Assembly (NCBI RefSeq): GCF_014642275.1
Contig: NZ_BMIM01000006.1
Coordinates: 1 to 64,000, forward strand
From: Flavobacterium lutivivi
Lineage (GTDB): Bacteria > Bacteroidota > Bacteroidia > Flavobacteriales > Flavobacteriaceae
DNA: 64,000 bases
Reading direction: 5' to 3'
Shown here: positions 52,661 to 61,180 of the stretch, in pieces
How the letters are laid out: each line of letters begins with the position of its first letter
Position numbering within the stretch: the stretch's first letter is position 1
Notes under the pieces: generated by a model
What the model saw: the letters and a program-made list of their open reading frames with translations, nothing else
The model's database searches: none
What the model was told of the DNA's origin: nothing
Made by a program: the position numbers and the translations under genes

Positions 52661-54556
52661 TTATTTGAATGAACCTATTTTCGACTTTTCAAAAACTTCA
52701 ATCATTTCATCAATAATAGCTTCATCATCAATAGTAGAAGGAATTTGATACTCTACACCATCTACAATTTGTCTTAAAAGTTTTCTGAGAATTTTTCCCG
52801 AACGTGTTTTTGGAAGTCTATTCACAATAACTACATCTTTCAAAGATGCTACGGCGCCTATTTGTTCTCTAACTAAATGAACTACTTCGTGTTGCAACTG
52901 AAAATGTTCGATAGCATCACCCGATTTTATCACAGCCAATGCCAGCGGAATTTGCCCTTTTAGTTCATCTTCTATACCTACAACAGCACATTCGGCAATC
53001 GATGGATGCGAAGCTACAATTTCTTCCATTTCGGCAGTTGACAATCTATGTCCAGCCACATTGATGACATCATCTACTCTACCCGTAATATAGATGTAAC
53101 CTTCATCATCTTTGAAACCACCATCACCAGAAAAATAATAACCATCAAATTTCTTTAAGTAACCCGCTTTAAAACGCTCTATATCATTCCAAATTGTCAT
53201 CAATGTTCCTGGAGGCAATGGCAATTTGATGACCACATAACCTTCTTCATTTGGACCCAATTCTTGTCCGTTTTCTCCAAAAATTCGAATATCATAACCT
53301 GCAACTGCTTTTCCTGCCGAACCGGGTTTTATAGGAAGATATTCAACACCCATCATGTTGGCAATCATCGGCCAACCCGATTCTGTTTGCCACCAATGGT
53401 CAATTGCCGGAACAGGTATATGCTCTCGATACCATTCTAGCGTAGCCACATCACAACGTTCGCCTGCTAAGAATTGTGTGCGCAAGCAAGACAAATCATA
53501 TTGCTTGATAAATTCCCCATTTGGATCTTCTTTTTTGATGGCTCTAATAGCTGTTGGCGCTGTAAACATAACACTAACTCTATGCTCTGCTATTACTCTC
53601 CAAAAGGTACTTGCATCTGGAGTTCTAATCGGTTTTCCTTCAAAAACTACTGTGGCATTTCTATTGATTAATGGACCATAAACTATATAACTATGGCCTA
53701 CAACCCAACCCACATCAGATGCTGCCCAAAAAACCTCGTCTGGATGAACGCCATAGATATATTTCATCGAATATTTCAACGCGGTAGCATAACCTCCAGT
53801 ATCTCTAACGATGCCTTTGGGTTTGCCTGTTGTTCCCGATGTATATAGAACATACAACGGATGTGTCGATTCAACTGGAACGCATGCCGCTTCTTCTGAA
53901 CCATAAACCAATGCATCATAATCTACATCATATTTTTTGAAAGGAATTCTGGCTCCAAGTTTTCGGTTGAGTACAATTACTTTTTTGGGTTTATGTTCTG
54001 CCAATTCTATCGCTTCATCAACTAATGGTTTGTAAGCAATCAATCGATCGACTTCTATACCCGAAGAAGCCGTAATGATAGCTCTGGGCTTGCAATCATC
54101 AATTCTGATGGCGAGTTCGTGTGGCGCAAAACCACCAAAAACTACCGAATGTGTCACACCAATACGAGCACAAGCCAACATAGCAAAAACAGCTTGCGGA
54201 ATCATAGGCATATAGATAACTGCGGTATCACCTTTTTTTAGCCCTAGTGATTGCATACCACCAGCCAATCGTGCTACTTCTGATTTTACTTCGTTATAGG
54301 AATATTTTTTTACAGTTTGTGTTACTGGTGAGTCATAAATAATGGCTGTTTGGTCCCCAAAACCATCTTCAATATGTTTGTCTAAAGCTAGATAACACAC
54401 GTTGAGTTGTCCATCATGGAACCAAACAGGATAATCATTATCGTCTTTGGATAGTATCGTTTTTGGCTTACTGTGCCAGTGAATATTTTCAGCTTGTTGT
54501 TTCCAGAATTCTTCTGGATTGTTGGTGCTATCAGAATAAAAATCAGCGTATTTCAT
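52661..54556 (-). CDS. prpE: Propionyl-CoA synthetase (PrpE/ACSS3-like)
   Basis: A 631-residue acyl-CoA synthetase. It shares the adenylate-forming motifs with acs (LYTSGTTGKPKGIV, GRVDDVINVAGHRLST, PKTRSGKILRKLLRQI). The segment DHWWQTESGWPMIANMMGVEYLPIKPGSAGKAVAGYDI has the W-P in place of acetate-specific G-G, as in PrpE and ACSS3, favouring propionate or a similar short acid. It is a monocistronic gene between the exporter operon and the sensor-kinase locus. Confidence 0.85.
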   Translation of the reverse strand: MKYADFYSDSTNNPEEFWKQQAENIHWHSKPKTILSKDDNDYPVWFHDGQLNVCYLALDKHIEDGFGDQTAIIYDSPVTQTVKKYSYNEVKSEVARLAGGMQSLGLKKGDTAVIYMPMIPQAVFAMLACARIGVTHSVVFGGFAPHELAIRIDDCKPRAIITASSGIEVDRLIAYKPLVDEAIELAEHKPKKVIVLNRKLGARIPFKKYDVDYDALVYGSEEAACVPVESTHPLYVLYTSGTTGKPKGIVRDTGGYATALKYSMKYIYGVHPDEVFWAASDVGWVVGHSYIVYGPLINRNATVVFEGKPIRTPDASTFWRVIAEHRVSVMFTAPTAIRAIKKEDPNGEFIKQYDLSCLRTQFLAGERCDVATLEWYREHIPVPAIDHWWQTESGWPMIANMMGVEYLPIKPGSAGKAVAGYDIRIFGENGQELGPNEEGYVVIKLPLPPGTLMTIWNDIERFKAGYLKKFDGYYFSGDGGFKDDEGYIYITGRVDDVINVAGHRLSTAEMEEIVASHPSIAECAVVGIEDELKGQIPLALAVIKSGDAIEHFQLQHEVVHLVREQIGAVASLKDVVIVNRLPKTRSGKILRKLLRQIVDGVEYQIPSTIDDEAIIDEMIEVFEKSKIGSFK

Positions 54557-54681
54557 TGGTTTTGTTTTGGTTTAATAGTACAGTAAAAGTAACTAATTAA
54601 AACAAACACGCTTTATTTATTTTGCTAAATAGGTATATATGCAAGTTGCTTAATTATTTATGAAAAAATATTTTATAAATA

Positions 54682-55254
54682 TTATTTTATTCGATTCGTA
54701 TGCTCTATTTCACAATCGATAAAATTAGTTTTATCTATATGTTTCAAAAAAATAGCATTTGCATTTTTGTTTAGAGTTATAACTTTTAATTCTCCTGAAT
54801 AATGTATATAGAATAAATAATTTTCATTTTCATCTATAAAATTAAAATCATGAAATCCTCCGTCACACTTTGTAATCACATAGAAATTTTCAATGAACTC
54901 ACCAAGTTTTGAAATTCCAATTTTTACACCTCCATTAAATCTTTTTTCTATCGCATGTTTTTTGAAATATTCAACAGCTTTTATTAAGGGTTTATAATCT
55001 TGTCTAGACTCCGTAAATTTAGATATCCAAGATTTATTGTTTTCTCTTAAAAAAACGAACTCGTCACCACCTAACATTTTTGTAAGTAATAATAGTTGAT
55101 TAGGTAATTCATTTTCATTCTCTAATTTTAACCAATAAATCGAATAGATGTCAGGATGAAAATATACGTCATCACCAATATTTTTGTCATATTGGCAAAG
55201 TGGTAATTTCCGATATTTTATTAAACAAATGTCTCTTGAAATTTTTTCTATCAT
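54682..55254 (-). CDS. Unrecognised 190-residue protein
   Basis: I do not recognise this protein. It is soluble with no signal peptide or membrane helix. Features are a strand-rich start (ISRDICLIKYRKLPLCQY), the stretch WLKLENENELPNQLLLLTKMLGGDEFVFLRENNKSW, and a second half FNFIDENENYLFYIHYSGELKVITLN reminiscent of immunity-type SMI1/KNR4 proteins only in its general pattern. It stands between prpE and the response regulator with no close partner and is very AT-rich, so it may be an accessory insertion. Confidence 0.7.
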   Translation of the reverse strand: MIEKISRDICLIKYRKLPLCQYDKNIGDDVYFHPDIYSIYWLKLENENELPNQLLLLTKMLGGDEFVFLRENNKSWISKFTESRQDYKPLIKAVEYFKKHAIEKRFNGGVKIGISKLGEFIENFYVITKCDGGFHDFNFIDENENYLFYIHYSGELKVITLNKNANAIFLKHIDKTNFIDCEIEHTNRIK

Positions 55255-55317
55255 CTTTTTTTGTATGGAATTAGCGTCAACATCAATACTCTTTCCATCA
55301 TTATAATTTTCTTTATT

Positions 55318-55683
55318 CTACAAACCCAACAACTCATTCACCTGATCAACCACTTTTTTTATAGAAAATGGTTTGGTTAGATAAGCATCAGCGCCAAGAG
55401 AAAGTCCTTTTTCTATATCACTTTCTTTGTTTTTGGCCGATAGGAACATCACTTTGCAATGGCTAAGCTGTTTGTTGCTTTTTATTTTTTGTAACGTTTC
55501 AAAACCATCTACCAAAGGCATCATGATATCGAGTATAATCACATCGGGCAACTGATTTTTCAGTATTTCGAGTGCTTCCATCCCATCGCGAGCAATAAAG
55601 ACTTCAAAATTTTGTCTTTTGAAAGTATATTCCAGTGACATGACAATGTTTGGTTCGTCATCTACAATTAAAATCTTTTTCAT
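55318..55683 (-). CDS. Single-domain response regulator
   Basis: A 121-residue receiver domain with no output domain. Acidic pocket residues DDE (8-10), the phosphorylated D52 in VIILDIMMP, the conserved T/S in FLSAK and K in LTKPFS are all present. Its start overlaps the histidine kinase stop by four bases (ATGA). Compared with the CrbR-type regulators that pair with similar kinases and carry a LuxR-type DNA-binding domain, this one is a bare receiver. Its target, possibly another protein or a phosphorelay, is not in the window. Confidence 0.92.
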   Translation of the reverse strand: MKKILIVDDEPNIVMSLEYTFKRQNFEVFIARDGMEALEILKNQLPDVIILDIMMPLVDGFETLQKIKSNKQLSHCKVMFLSAKNKESDIEKGLSLGADAYLTKPFSIKKVVDQVNELLGL

Positions 55684-58370
55684 GGTTGTTTATGTTTTGG
55701 CAAAGTAAATACGATACAAGCGCCTTTTACGCTATCCTGAACCCATATTTTTCCTTTGTGATATTCTACAATCTGTTTGCAAATCGCTAATCCAAGTCCG
55801 CTACCAATGGGCTTTTTAAAGTTTTGATTGCTGGACTGATAAAACTTGTCAAAGATATTCTCAAAATCATTCTTGTCAATACCTTTTCCGTTATCTGATA
55901 CATTAATTTGCACAACATCTTCTTTGTCAATAACTTGAATAGTTATCAATCCATCTGTTTCGGGACAAAACTTAACCGCATTCGATACCAAGTTATTCAT
56001 TACCTGAATGATGCGTTCTTCATCATACAAAGCAAATGCTTCTTCTGCCGACTCCACATAGGTAGCAATGTTTTTGTTCTTTATCAATTGATACAACGGT
56101 TCGAGTGCTTGTTCTATTGTGGTAACAACGTTGTTTTTTTGAACATTGATTTTTTGTTTTCCTGTTTCAAATTTCTCTAAATCCAAGATTTTATCAATCA
56201 AGCGGTTCAATCTATCCGATTCTGAAATGATGTTTTGCAAAAACTGTTTCTTCAGTTGCTCTGGCACTTCATCATCATCGTGAAGGATTTCGCTTGCGGC
56301 TCTAATGGCGGTTATTGGTGTTCGCAACTCGTGGGTTACTGTATCCAGAAACTCGTCTTTTTGTTTGTCTTTTTTGATAAGATTTTCGTTGGCGAGTTGC
56401 AATTCGTGTGTCGCTTTTTTTAGTTCGTTAGACGTTTCGGTCAATTTTTTATTGATGATGATGTTCTCTTTCGATTCTTCAAAGATTTTTAAAACTTCGG
56501 GTAGCGTGATTTTTTCTTCTTTTACCACACTCGAAATCAAGATTTTTGCAGAAGCTGTTCCAATATGGCCTGTCAAAAGGTTTTCGGCAAACTTGATTAA
56601 TCGGCTATCTGCCAACTCTTGGTTTTTATCAACATTATATTTCAGGTTAAAAATATTCATGGCACGCTTGGTTCTTTCTTCACCCAAAAACTTTACCAAT
56701 ACTTTCTCAATGTCTGAAGTATAAGCAGTTCCTTTCCAAACAAAAGCATTTTCATGATTGGTCATGTATTTGTTGATATCCACAAACATTTCGGCATAAT
56801 TTCGCTCTCTATAATTTCCTTTGAAACTCACCGAAACCGAAAAATAAACCATGAAGTTGACTAGCAAACTCCAAAACAGCGCATGTGGAACAGGTTTTAG
56901 ATAATCTAACCCAAAAAGCTGAAAAGGTTTTAGCAAATGATGCCCAAACAAGCCTTCTGAAATAAAAGTACTGTTGGTATTGGCTATCCCAATAGCATAG
57001 GGCAATAACAAAGTATAAAAACAAACTAAAAGTCCTAAAATAATTCCCCAAATAGCGCCGAGCCTTGAACCTCTTCGCCAGAATAGTGAACCAAAAAATG
57101 ATGGTGCCAATTGTGCAATGATGACAAAAGCAACCATCCCAATAGAAACCAAACTGTAGTCTAGACCAAATAATCTATAAATAAAATGGGAAAAAATGAT
57201 AAGCAAAAAGATAACAATCTTTCGGGTGTTTATAATTTTTTTGATACTGATAGACTCTTCATTTCCTTTCAGTTTTCCTAGTAGATTATAGGGAATCAAT
57301 ACGTTGTTGGTCAGCATGGTCGATAAGGTAATCGAGGCTACTACAATCATAGAAATAGCCGCCGAAAAACCACCCAAAAAAACCATAACAGTCAACGTTT
57401 GATTATTGAAAAGCTGCGGAATTAATAGCGAATAGAAATCAGTGTTGACTTGTTGTCCGTTGAAAAGTATATTTCCACCCCAAGCCACTGGATAAACAAA
57501 GATATTGAACAAAAGCAAGTACAAAGGAAACAACCAAATGGCAGTATTGATGTGGCTTTCTCTGTTGTTTTCTACAACCGTCACATGAAACTGTCTTGGC
57601 AATAAGAAAATAGCTGACATCGATAATATGGCAAGCATAAACCAATTAATCGCTTGTGGCAATCCACCTATAGAGTTTAGTTTGTCATAATTTTCTAGTT
57701 TGGATGCTTGTTGGTAAATATCATCAAATCCGTCAAAAACATAAAACGTGATGTAAATGCCAATGATCAAAAAGAATAATAACTTGATGATACTTTCCAT
57801 AGCGACAACGGTAACAATCCCTTTTCGTTTTTCAGAAGCATCCACATAGCGTGTGCCGTAGTAGGAAGCAAAAAGCGCCAATGCAATAGCAATATAGGTC
57901 GTTGTATCTTCAAAAACTATCGAGCTCAAAGGCGTTTTGGTCACCACATGAAAAGTTTCTGAAATGGCTTTGAGTTGTAACCCGATATAGGGCAAAACTC
58001 CAATAAGGCAAACTATAGTCACAATAGCGCCAAGAAAACGACTGTTTCCATAGCGAAGCGAAATAAAATCGGCGATAGAAGAAACTTTATTTACCTTGGC
58101 AATGCGAATGATTTTCTTTAGAATAATAATCCAGGAAGGAATAATGATGATGGGACCAAGATAGATGGGCAAATAATCTAATCCCGATTTTGACGCAACA
58201 CCTATGCTGCCATAATACGTCCAAGCGGTACAATATATTGCCAATGAAAAACTATAGATATACGGGTTTACTATCCATTTGTTCTTATTTCCTTTTTCTG
58301 CCCAATGCGCCACAAAAAAAAGCAAAGCCAAATAGACCAATAAAATCAATATAAGCGCTATACTATTCAT
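55680..58370 (-). CDS. SLC5-transporter/STAC/histidine kinase fusion (CrbS/CbrA-like)
   Basis: An 896-residue sensor. Residues about 1-515 are a sodium/solute symporter (SLC5) domain with 12 or more helices. Residues about 540-635 are a STAC domain (EELADSR... ADSRLIKFAENLLTGHIGTASAKILISSVVKEEKI). A coiled coil (635-670) replaces the PAS domain seen in CrbS and CbrA. The HisKA histidine is H680 in DTVTHELRTPITAIR, and the HATPase domain has NLVSNAVKF, DNGKGID and GSGLGLAICKQ. It probably senses a carboxylate or amino acid by transport. It forms one operon with the receiver gene. Confidence 0.92.
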   Translation of the reverse strand: MNSIALILILLVYLALLFFVAHWAEKGNKNKWIVNPYIYSFSLAIYCTAWTYYGSIGVASKSGLDYLPIYLGPIIIIPSWIIILKKIIRIAKVNKVSSIADFISLRYGNSRFLGAIVTIVCLIGVLPYIGLQLKAISETFHVVTKTPLSSIVFEDTTTYIAIALALFASYYGTRYVDASEKRKGIVTVVAMESIIKLLFFLIIGIYITFYVFDGFDDIYQQASKLENYDKLNSIGGLPQAINWFMLAILSMSAIFLLPRQFHVTVVENNRESHINTAIWLFPLYLLLFNIFVYPVAWGGNILFNGQQVNTDFYSLLIPQLFNNQTLTVMVFLGGFSAAISMIVVASITLSTMLTNNVLIPYNLLGKLKGNEESISIKKIINTRKIVIFLLIIFSHFIYRLFGLDYSLVSIGMVAFVIIAQLAPSFFGSLFWRRGSRLGAIWGIILGLLVCFYTLLLPYAIGIANTNSTFISEGLFGHHLLKPFQLFGLDYLKPVPHALFWSLLVNFMVYFSVSVSFKGNYRERNYAEMFVDINKYMTNHENAFVWKGTAYTSDIEKVLVKFLGEERTKRAMNIFNLKYNVDKNQELADSRLIKFAENLLTGHIGTASAKILISSVVKEEKITLPEVLKIFEESKENIIINKKLTETSNELKKATHELQLANENLIKKDKQKDEFLDTVTHELRTPITAIRAASEILHDDDEVPEQLKKQFLQNIISESDRLNRLIDKILDLEKFETGKQKINVQKNNVVTTIEQALEPLYQLIKNKNIATYVESAEEAFALYDEERIIQVMNNLVSNAVKFCPETDGLITIQVIDKEDVVQINVSDNGKGIDKNDFENIFDKFYQSSNQNFKKPIGSGLGLAICKQIVEYHKGKIWVQDSVKGACIVFTLPKHKQP

Positions 58371-58557
58371 TATACTTGTTTACTATGAAAAAGGAAACCA
58401 CTACCGAAATCAACCAAACCGAAAACACATAGATATAAATTACCGGAATTCCAGCCACTATACTATGGGTATCAAAAAGCAAAATGATGGGCAAATTGAG
58501 TCCCATCATTAAAAATAATGATATAAAAAGTAACTTTTGTTGGTGTCTTTTTTTCAT
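58363..58557 (-). CDS. Small membrane protein coupled to the sensor kinase
   Basis: From the ATG at 58557 the protein has 64 residues; the longer frame to 58590 would reach into the repeat at 58568. Two hydrophobic helices (LLFISLFLMMGLNLPIILLF and IPVIYIYVFSVWLISVVVSFFIV) make it a small inner-membrane protein. It overlaps the kinase gene by eight bases, so it is coupled and may be an accessory subunit of the transporter domain, like the small partners of other SLC5 systems. This role is inferred from context. Confidence 0.7.
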   Translation of the reverse strand: MKKRHQQKLLFISLFLMMGLNLPIILLFDTHSIVAGIPVIYIYVFSVWLISVVVSFFIVNKYNE

Positions 58558-58567
58558 ATAACGTTTC

Positions 58568-58680
58568 GCGGCTAACCACAGTAGCGGCAATTTAAGAAAA
58601 AATGTAATGCGGAAAACTGAAAACCGCTAGGTTTTTAGGTGGAGCAGATATGAGCTATTTTGCCAAACTGCTGTTAGCCG
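58568..58680. repeat. attC-like element 1 (array boundary)
   Basis: Begins CGGCTAAC (58569-58576) and ends with the exact reverse complement GTTAGCCG (58673-58680). The inward sequences also pair imperfectly (ACAGTAGCGGCAA against TTTGCCAAACTGCT). The interior differs from elements 2-6 and lacks the common central hairpin. It borders the chromosomal sensor-kinase operon, 10 bp from the small membrane gene's start codon. Confidence 0.7.
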
Positions 58681-58699
58681 TTCGGTTTTATTTAACGAT

Positions 58700-59155
58700 T
58701 TATTCTTTTGCTTTGAGTATATTCTGTTCTTTTTCTATTTCATCTAACAAATTATCAAGGTTAGAGTTTTCTTTCTGTTTTGTTTTCAATTTGGTAAAAT
58801 TAGCATTTAATTTATTTTGCATTGCTTTAGGCATTGCTTCATAATTTTTTTGAAATTTGCTTTTAGATTTTGTTACATTTTTTTCTTTATTTTGTTCTGC
58901 GGTAATATCATTTCTTATGGCATTAGCTACATCATTAATTTTTTTCGATTGTGCCAATAGGATAAACATAAATACGAAAATTGCCAAAAAATATAATGAC
59001 ATTCCGTTTACGCCATATTCTCTATATAATAATTTACCTGGAGCTGAATATTTTGTAAATCCCAATATTGCTTCTGCCCAAATAAACACAAATAAAAATA
59101 ATCCTAGACGTTGTAAAAACTTTGAAATTCTAATTAATTGATTTACTTCTTTCAT
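58700..59155 (-). CDS. Cassette gene: two-helix membrane protein with coiled coil
   Basis: A 151-residue unrecognised protein. Two transmembrane helices (about 14-33 and 50-68) are followed by a long charged, probably coiled-coil cytoplasmic tail (KKINDVANAIRNDITAEQNKEKNVTKSKSKFQ ... DNLLDEIEKEQNILKAKE). It lies alone between attC-like elements 1 and 2. The boundary boxes are GTTAGCCGTT on the left and ACTGCTAAC on the right, which are partly complementary. No promoter is visible in the short leader, so it may depend on read-through. Confidence 0.72.
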   Translation of the reverse strand: MKEVNQLIRISKFLQRLGLFLFVFIWAEAILGFTKYSAPGKLLYREYGVNGMSLYFLAIFVFMFILLAQSKKINDVANAIRNDITAEQNKEKNVTKSKSKFQKNYEAMPKAMQNKLNANFTKLKTKQKENSNLDNLLDEIEKEQNILKAKE

Positions 59156-59188
59156 GTTTAGATTTTTTTCTACGTTCGGGGAAACTGA

Positions 59189-59345
59189 CTGCTAACAGGA
59201 AGCTCTTGGCGAAGTTTTTCGTTCGAGCTTTGTTTTGCTAAGATATGAAATATCTTCAAGCAAAAGTTGACACCAGATTAAGTTCCATAAAAAACAAAAT
59301 AGCAAGCGCAAGCCCAGCAATTGTGGCAAACGGCGGTTATAGCCA
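59189..59345. repeat. attC-like element 2
   Basis: Starts CTGCTAAC (59189-59196) and ends GTTATAGCC (59336-59344). The central hairpin spans 59233-59265: a 14-bp stem with a three-base loop and two extra bases on one arm. The second half (59266-59335) is closely shared with element 4. No gene inside. Confidence 0.75.
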
Positions 59346-59353
59346 GTACTTTT

Positions 59354-59680
59354 TTAATCTTCTGCCAACACTTTCCATTTTAGTTTCAAATCTTGGTTTT
59401 TCAAAAACTCTTCGCAAATCTTTAGAAATTTTAATCCGTCATTGTCTGGCTCATATTTCATTAAAATAGATATTACCACTTTTTTATTTTCTGCGCTTGG
59501 ATGAGTTTCCAAAATTTGGTCACTTTGGATAAAATCTAAGTATGAATTTACTTTATCTTGAAGAATAAGCAAATGAGTTTTTTCTTCGTCCCATTCCAAA
59601 TGATCTGAAATAGTTAACTCAATTTCGCCGTTTGGATTTTCACTGATAAAATCTATTTTGTCGATTTGTTCTACACTCAT
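59354..59680 (-). CDS. Cassette gene: DUF6572 family protein
   Basis: A 108-residue soluble protein matching the DUF6572 pattern: IDKIDFISENPNGEIELTISDHLEWDEEKTHLLILQDKVNSYLDFIQSDQI, then a strand VVISILMKYEPDNDGLKFL and a helix. Function unknown, though members often occur alone in variable regions. The unit ends are GTTATAGCCAG (59336-59346) and TTGGCTATAAC (59705-59715), reverse complements at 10 of 11 positions. That is the strongest sign that this gene and its ends form one mobile unit. Confidence 0.75.
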   Translation of the reverse strand: MSVEQIDKIDFISENPNGEIELTISDHLEWDEEKTHLLILQDKVNSYLDFIQSDQILETHPSAENKKVVISILMKYEPDNDGLKFLKICEEFLKNQDLKLKWKVLAED

Positions 59681-59704
59681 TCTCTTTAAAACGGGGTTTT
59701 AGTA

Positions 59705-59995
59705 TTGGCTATAACAGGAAGCTCTTGACGTAGTTCGTCGTTCGAGCTTTGTTTTGCTAAGATATGAAATATCTTCAAGCAAAAAAGGATGTAGAAAACT
59801 TTATGAGCGAATAGTAAATCAAGGGAAAAGTAAAAAATTAGCATTAATAGCTGTGTGTAATAAACTTTTAAAACAAGCTTTTGCCATTGCAAAATCAGGA
59901 GTAGAATACAACGAAAATTACAGAAGTAAACTTGTCATAAAAAACTAAAAAAAATCATTTTTTATTTGTTTTTTAGCACAGTTCTTTGTTAGTGA
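59705..59995. repeat. attC-like element 3, interrupted by a transposase remnant
   Basis: Starts TTGGCTATAAC (59705-59715). The common left half and central hairpin (59752-59784) are intact. The right half is replaced from 59785 by an IS110-like fragment. The element ends at GTTAGTGA (59988-59995), just before the stop of the next cassette gene. Confidence 0.65.
59785..59948 (+). pseudogene. C-terminal remnant of an IS110-family transposase
   Basis: Translates to KGCRKLYERIVNQGKSKKLALIAVCNKLLKQAFAIAKSGVEYNENYRS (given as two blocks: KGCRKLYERIVNQGKSKK and LALIAVCNKLLKQAFAIAK, then SGVEYNENYRS), the typical C-terminal end of IS110/IS1111-type transposases, then a stop. The rest of the transposase is missing. 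The junction falls directly after the central hairpin of element 3. Some IS1111 elements are known to insert into integron attC sites, so the location fits. The identification is from pattern memory. Confidence 0.65.
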
Positions 59996-60004
59996 TAGTT
60001 TTTA

Positions 60005-60352
60005 TTATTCAGTTAAGAATTTGGAAATCTGTTTATTCATGTCTGGAATTTTGTTTTTTATCACATCCCAAACAATAATATAATTAACTCCCATGTAATC
60101 ATGAATTAACCTATCTCTCATTCCGGCCATATTTTTCCATTGGATTGTATTCCACTTTACTTTTACATCGGCTGGAATTTTCTTAGTAGCTTCTCCAATG
60201 ATTTCTAAACTTCTTACGATAGCTCTTTTAAGAGTTTCATCGTCTAAGAAATCTTCGTATCTCAAATCTTTACTGACAGAAATGATATACAAACATTCAT
60301 CGTTGATATGTCTTAAGTATTCTTTTGGATCTTTAGACATACTGAACTTCAT
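60005..60352 (-). CDS. hepT: HEPN-domain toxin (HepT-like), pair 1
   Basis: A 115-residue HEPN protein. The RNase-type active-site motif R-x4-H-x-Y is present in RDRLIHDYMG near residue 80. The remainder matches HepT (LKRAIVRSLEIIGEATKKIP). In characterised pairs HepT cuts RNA or tRNA and is silenced by AMP added by the partner MNT protein. Its start overlaps the MNT gene by 20 bp. A start at M5 is also possible. It lies in the unit between elements 3 and 4. Confidence 0.88.
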   Translation of the reverse strand: MKFSMSKDPKEYLRHINDECLYIISVSKDLRYEDFLDDETLKRAIVRSLEIIGEATKKIPADVKVKWNTIQWKNMAGMRDRLIHDYMGVNYIIVWDVIKNKIPDMNKQISKFLTE

Positions 60353-60629
60353 TTAAAATTTTTGGACCGATATATGGACTCAATCCATTTTTAGTTACAA
60401 CTTCAATTTTTTCGTTTTTGAATATTTTTTCAAATAAATCACAAACCGCCATAAAGTTGTCAAAGTTTTCTTTTTCAGGTTCAAAATCAATTAACAAATC
60501 AATATCACTTTCGCTTGATTGTTCTCCACGAATGTATGAGCCAAAAAGACCAACACTTCGAATACCAAACTTCATAAGTTTTAGCTTATTAGATTTCAGC
60601 GTTTTTAATATGTTATCTTTTGTTGTCAT
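60333..60629 (-). CDS. mntA: MNT-domain antitoxin (MntA-like), pair 1
   Basis: A 98-residue minimal nucleotidyltransferase. The motif GLFGSYIRGEQSSESDIDLLIDF contains GS-x-x-x-G and D-x-D metal-binding residues. It is the upstream partner of the HEPN gene and is expected to neutralise it by AMPylation, as in the known MntA-HepT system. The pair sits between repeats with ends GTTAGTGATAG and TTAGTGCTAAC, which match only partly. Sequence differs clearly from pair 2. Confidence 0.88.
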   Translation of the reverse strand: MTTKDNILKTLKSNKLKLMKFGIRSVGLFGSYIRGEQSSESDIDLLIDFEPEKENFDNFMAVCDLFEKIFKNEKIEVVTKNGLSPYIGPKILNEVQYV

Positions 60630-60687
60630 TTGAAACTTTTTTCAAATATACAAAAGTTTGTCTTCTGAAAAGTTTGGTGGTCAAAAA

Positions 60688-60833
60688 TTAGTGCTAACGT
60701 AGTTCCTCACTTGAGCTTCGTTTTGCTAAGATATGAAATATCTTCAAGCAAAAGTTTAAATAGATTAAGTTCCATAAAAAACAAAATAGCATGCGCAAGC
60801 CAAGCAATTGTGTAAAATGATGGTTAGCAGTAG
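60688..60833. repeat. attC-like element 4
   Basis: Starts TTAGTGCTAAC (60688-60698) and ends GTTAGCAGTAG (60823-60833). The central hairpin is 60721-60753. The right half follows element 2 almost base for base. The stop codon of the next gene (60824-60826) lies inside the terminal GTTA box. Confidence 0.75.
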
Positions 60834-61180
60834 TTATTATTCTCAATTAATTTTTCTACTTCAAGCTTTAATTTTGGTAAATGATTAGTCAAAATAGACC
60901 AAATGATTTCGTCAGAAATATTATCATAAGCATGGATAACCTGATTTCTTAAACCAACAATTGCTCTAGCATTGGAGATTTTCTCTGTGAAAGCATTATC
61001 ACGAGTAATTATTCTATTAACTGCTTCTCCTATAATTTCAAGATTTCTTTCAACAGCTCTTTTAAGCATTAAGTTTCTTTTATACTTAAAAAAATCTTTT
61101 TCTTCATCTATGAAAAAAACATCTATTTCATCAATGCTCATTTTTATATCAAAAAGCCATTTAAGAATTCTTTCATCCAT
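60824..61180 (-). CDS. HEPN-domain toxin (HepT-like), pair 2
   Basis: A 118-residue HEPN protein with the R-x4-H-x-Y motif in GLRNQVIHAYDNIS. The surrounding LKRAVERNLEIIGEAVNRI resembles HepT, but the N-terminus (MDERILKWLFDIKMSIDEIDVFF) differs from pair 1. Likely the RNA-cutting toxin of an MNT/HEPN system. Its stop codon overlaps the GTTA core of element 4, so the gene fills its unit to the very end. It overlaps the partner gene by eight bases. Confidence 0.88.
   Translation of the reverse strand: MDERILKWLFDIKMSIDEIDVFFIDEEKDFFKYKRNLMLKRAVERNLEIIGEAVNRIITRDNAFTEKISNARAIVGLRNQVIHAYDNISDEIIWSILTNHLPKLKLEVEKLIENNNYC

Noticed and set aside
59245-59469. Plus-strand reading frame of 74 residues across repeat 2 and the DUF6572 gene
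   Set aside because: It is made of the repeat sequence and the antisense of a recognised gene; no protein family pattern.
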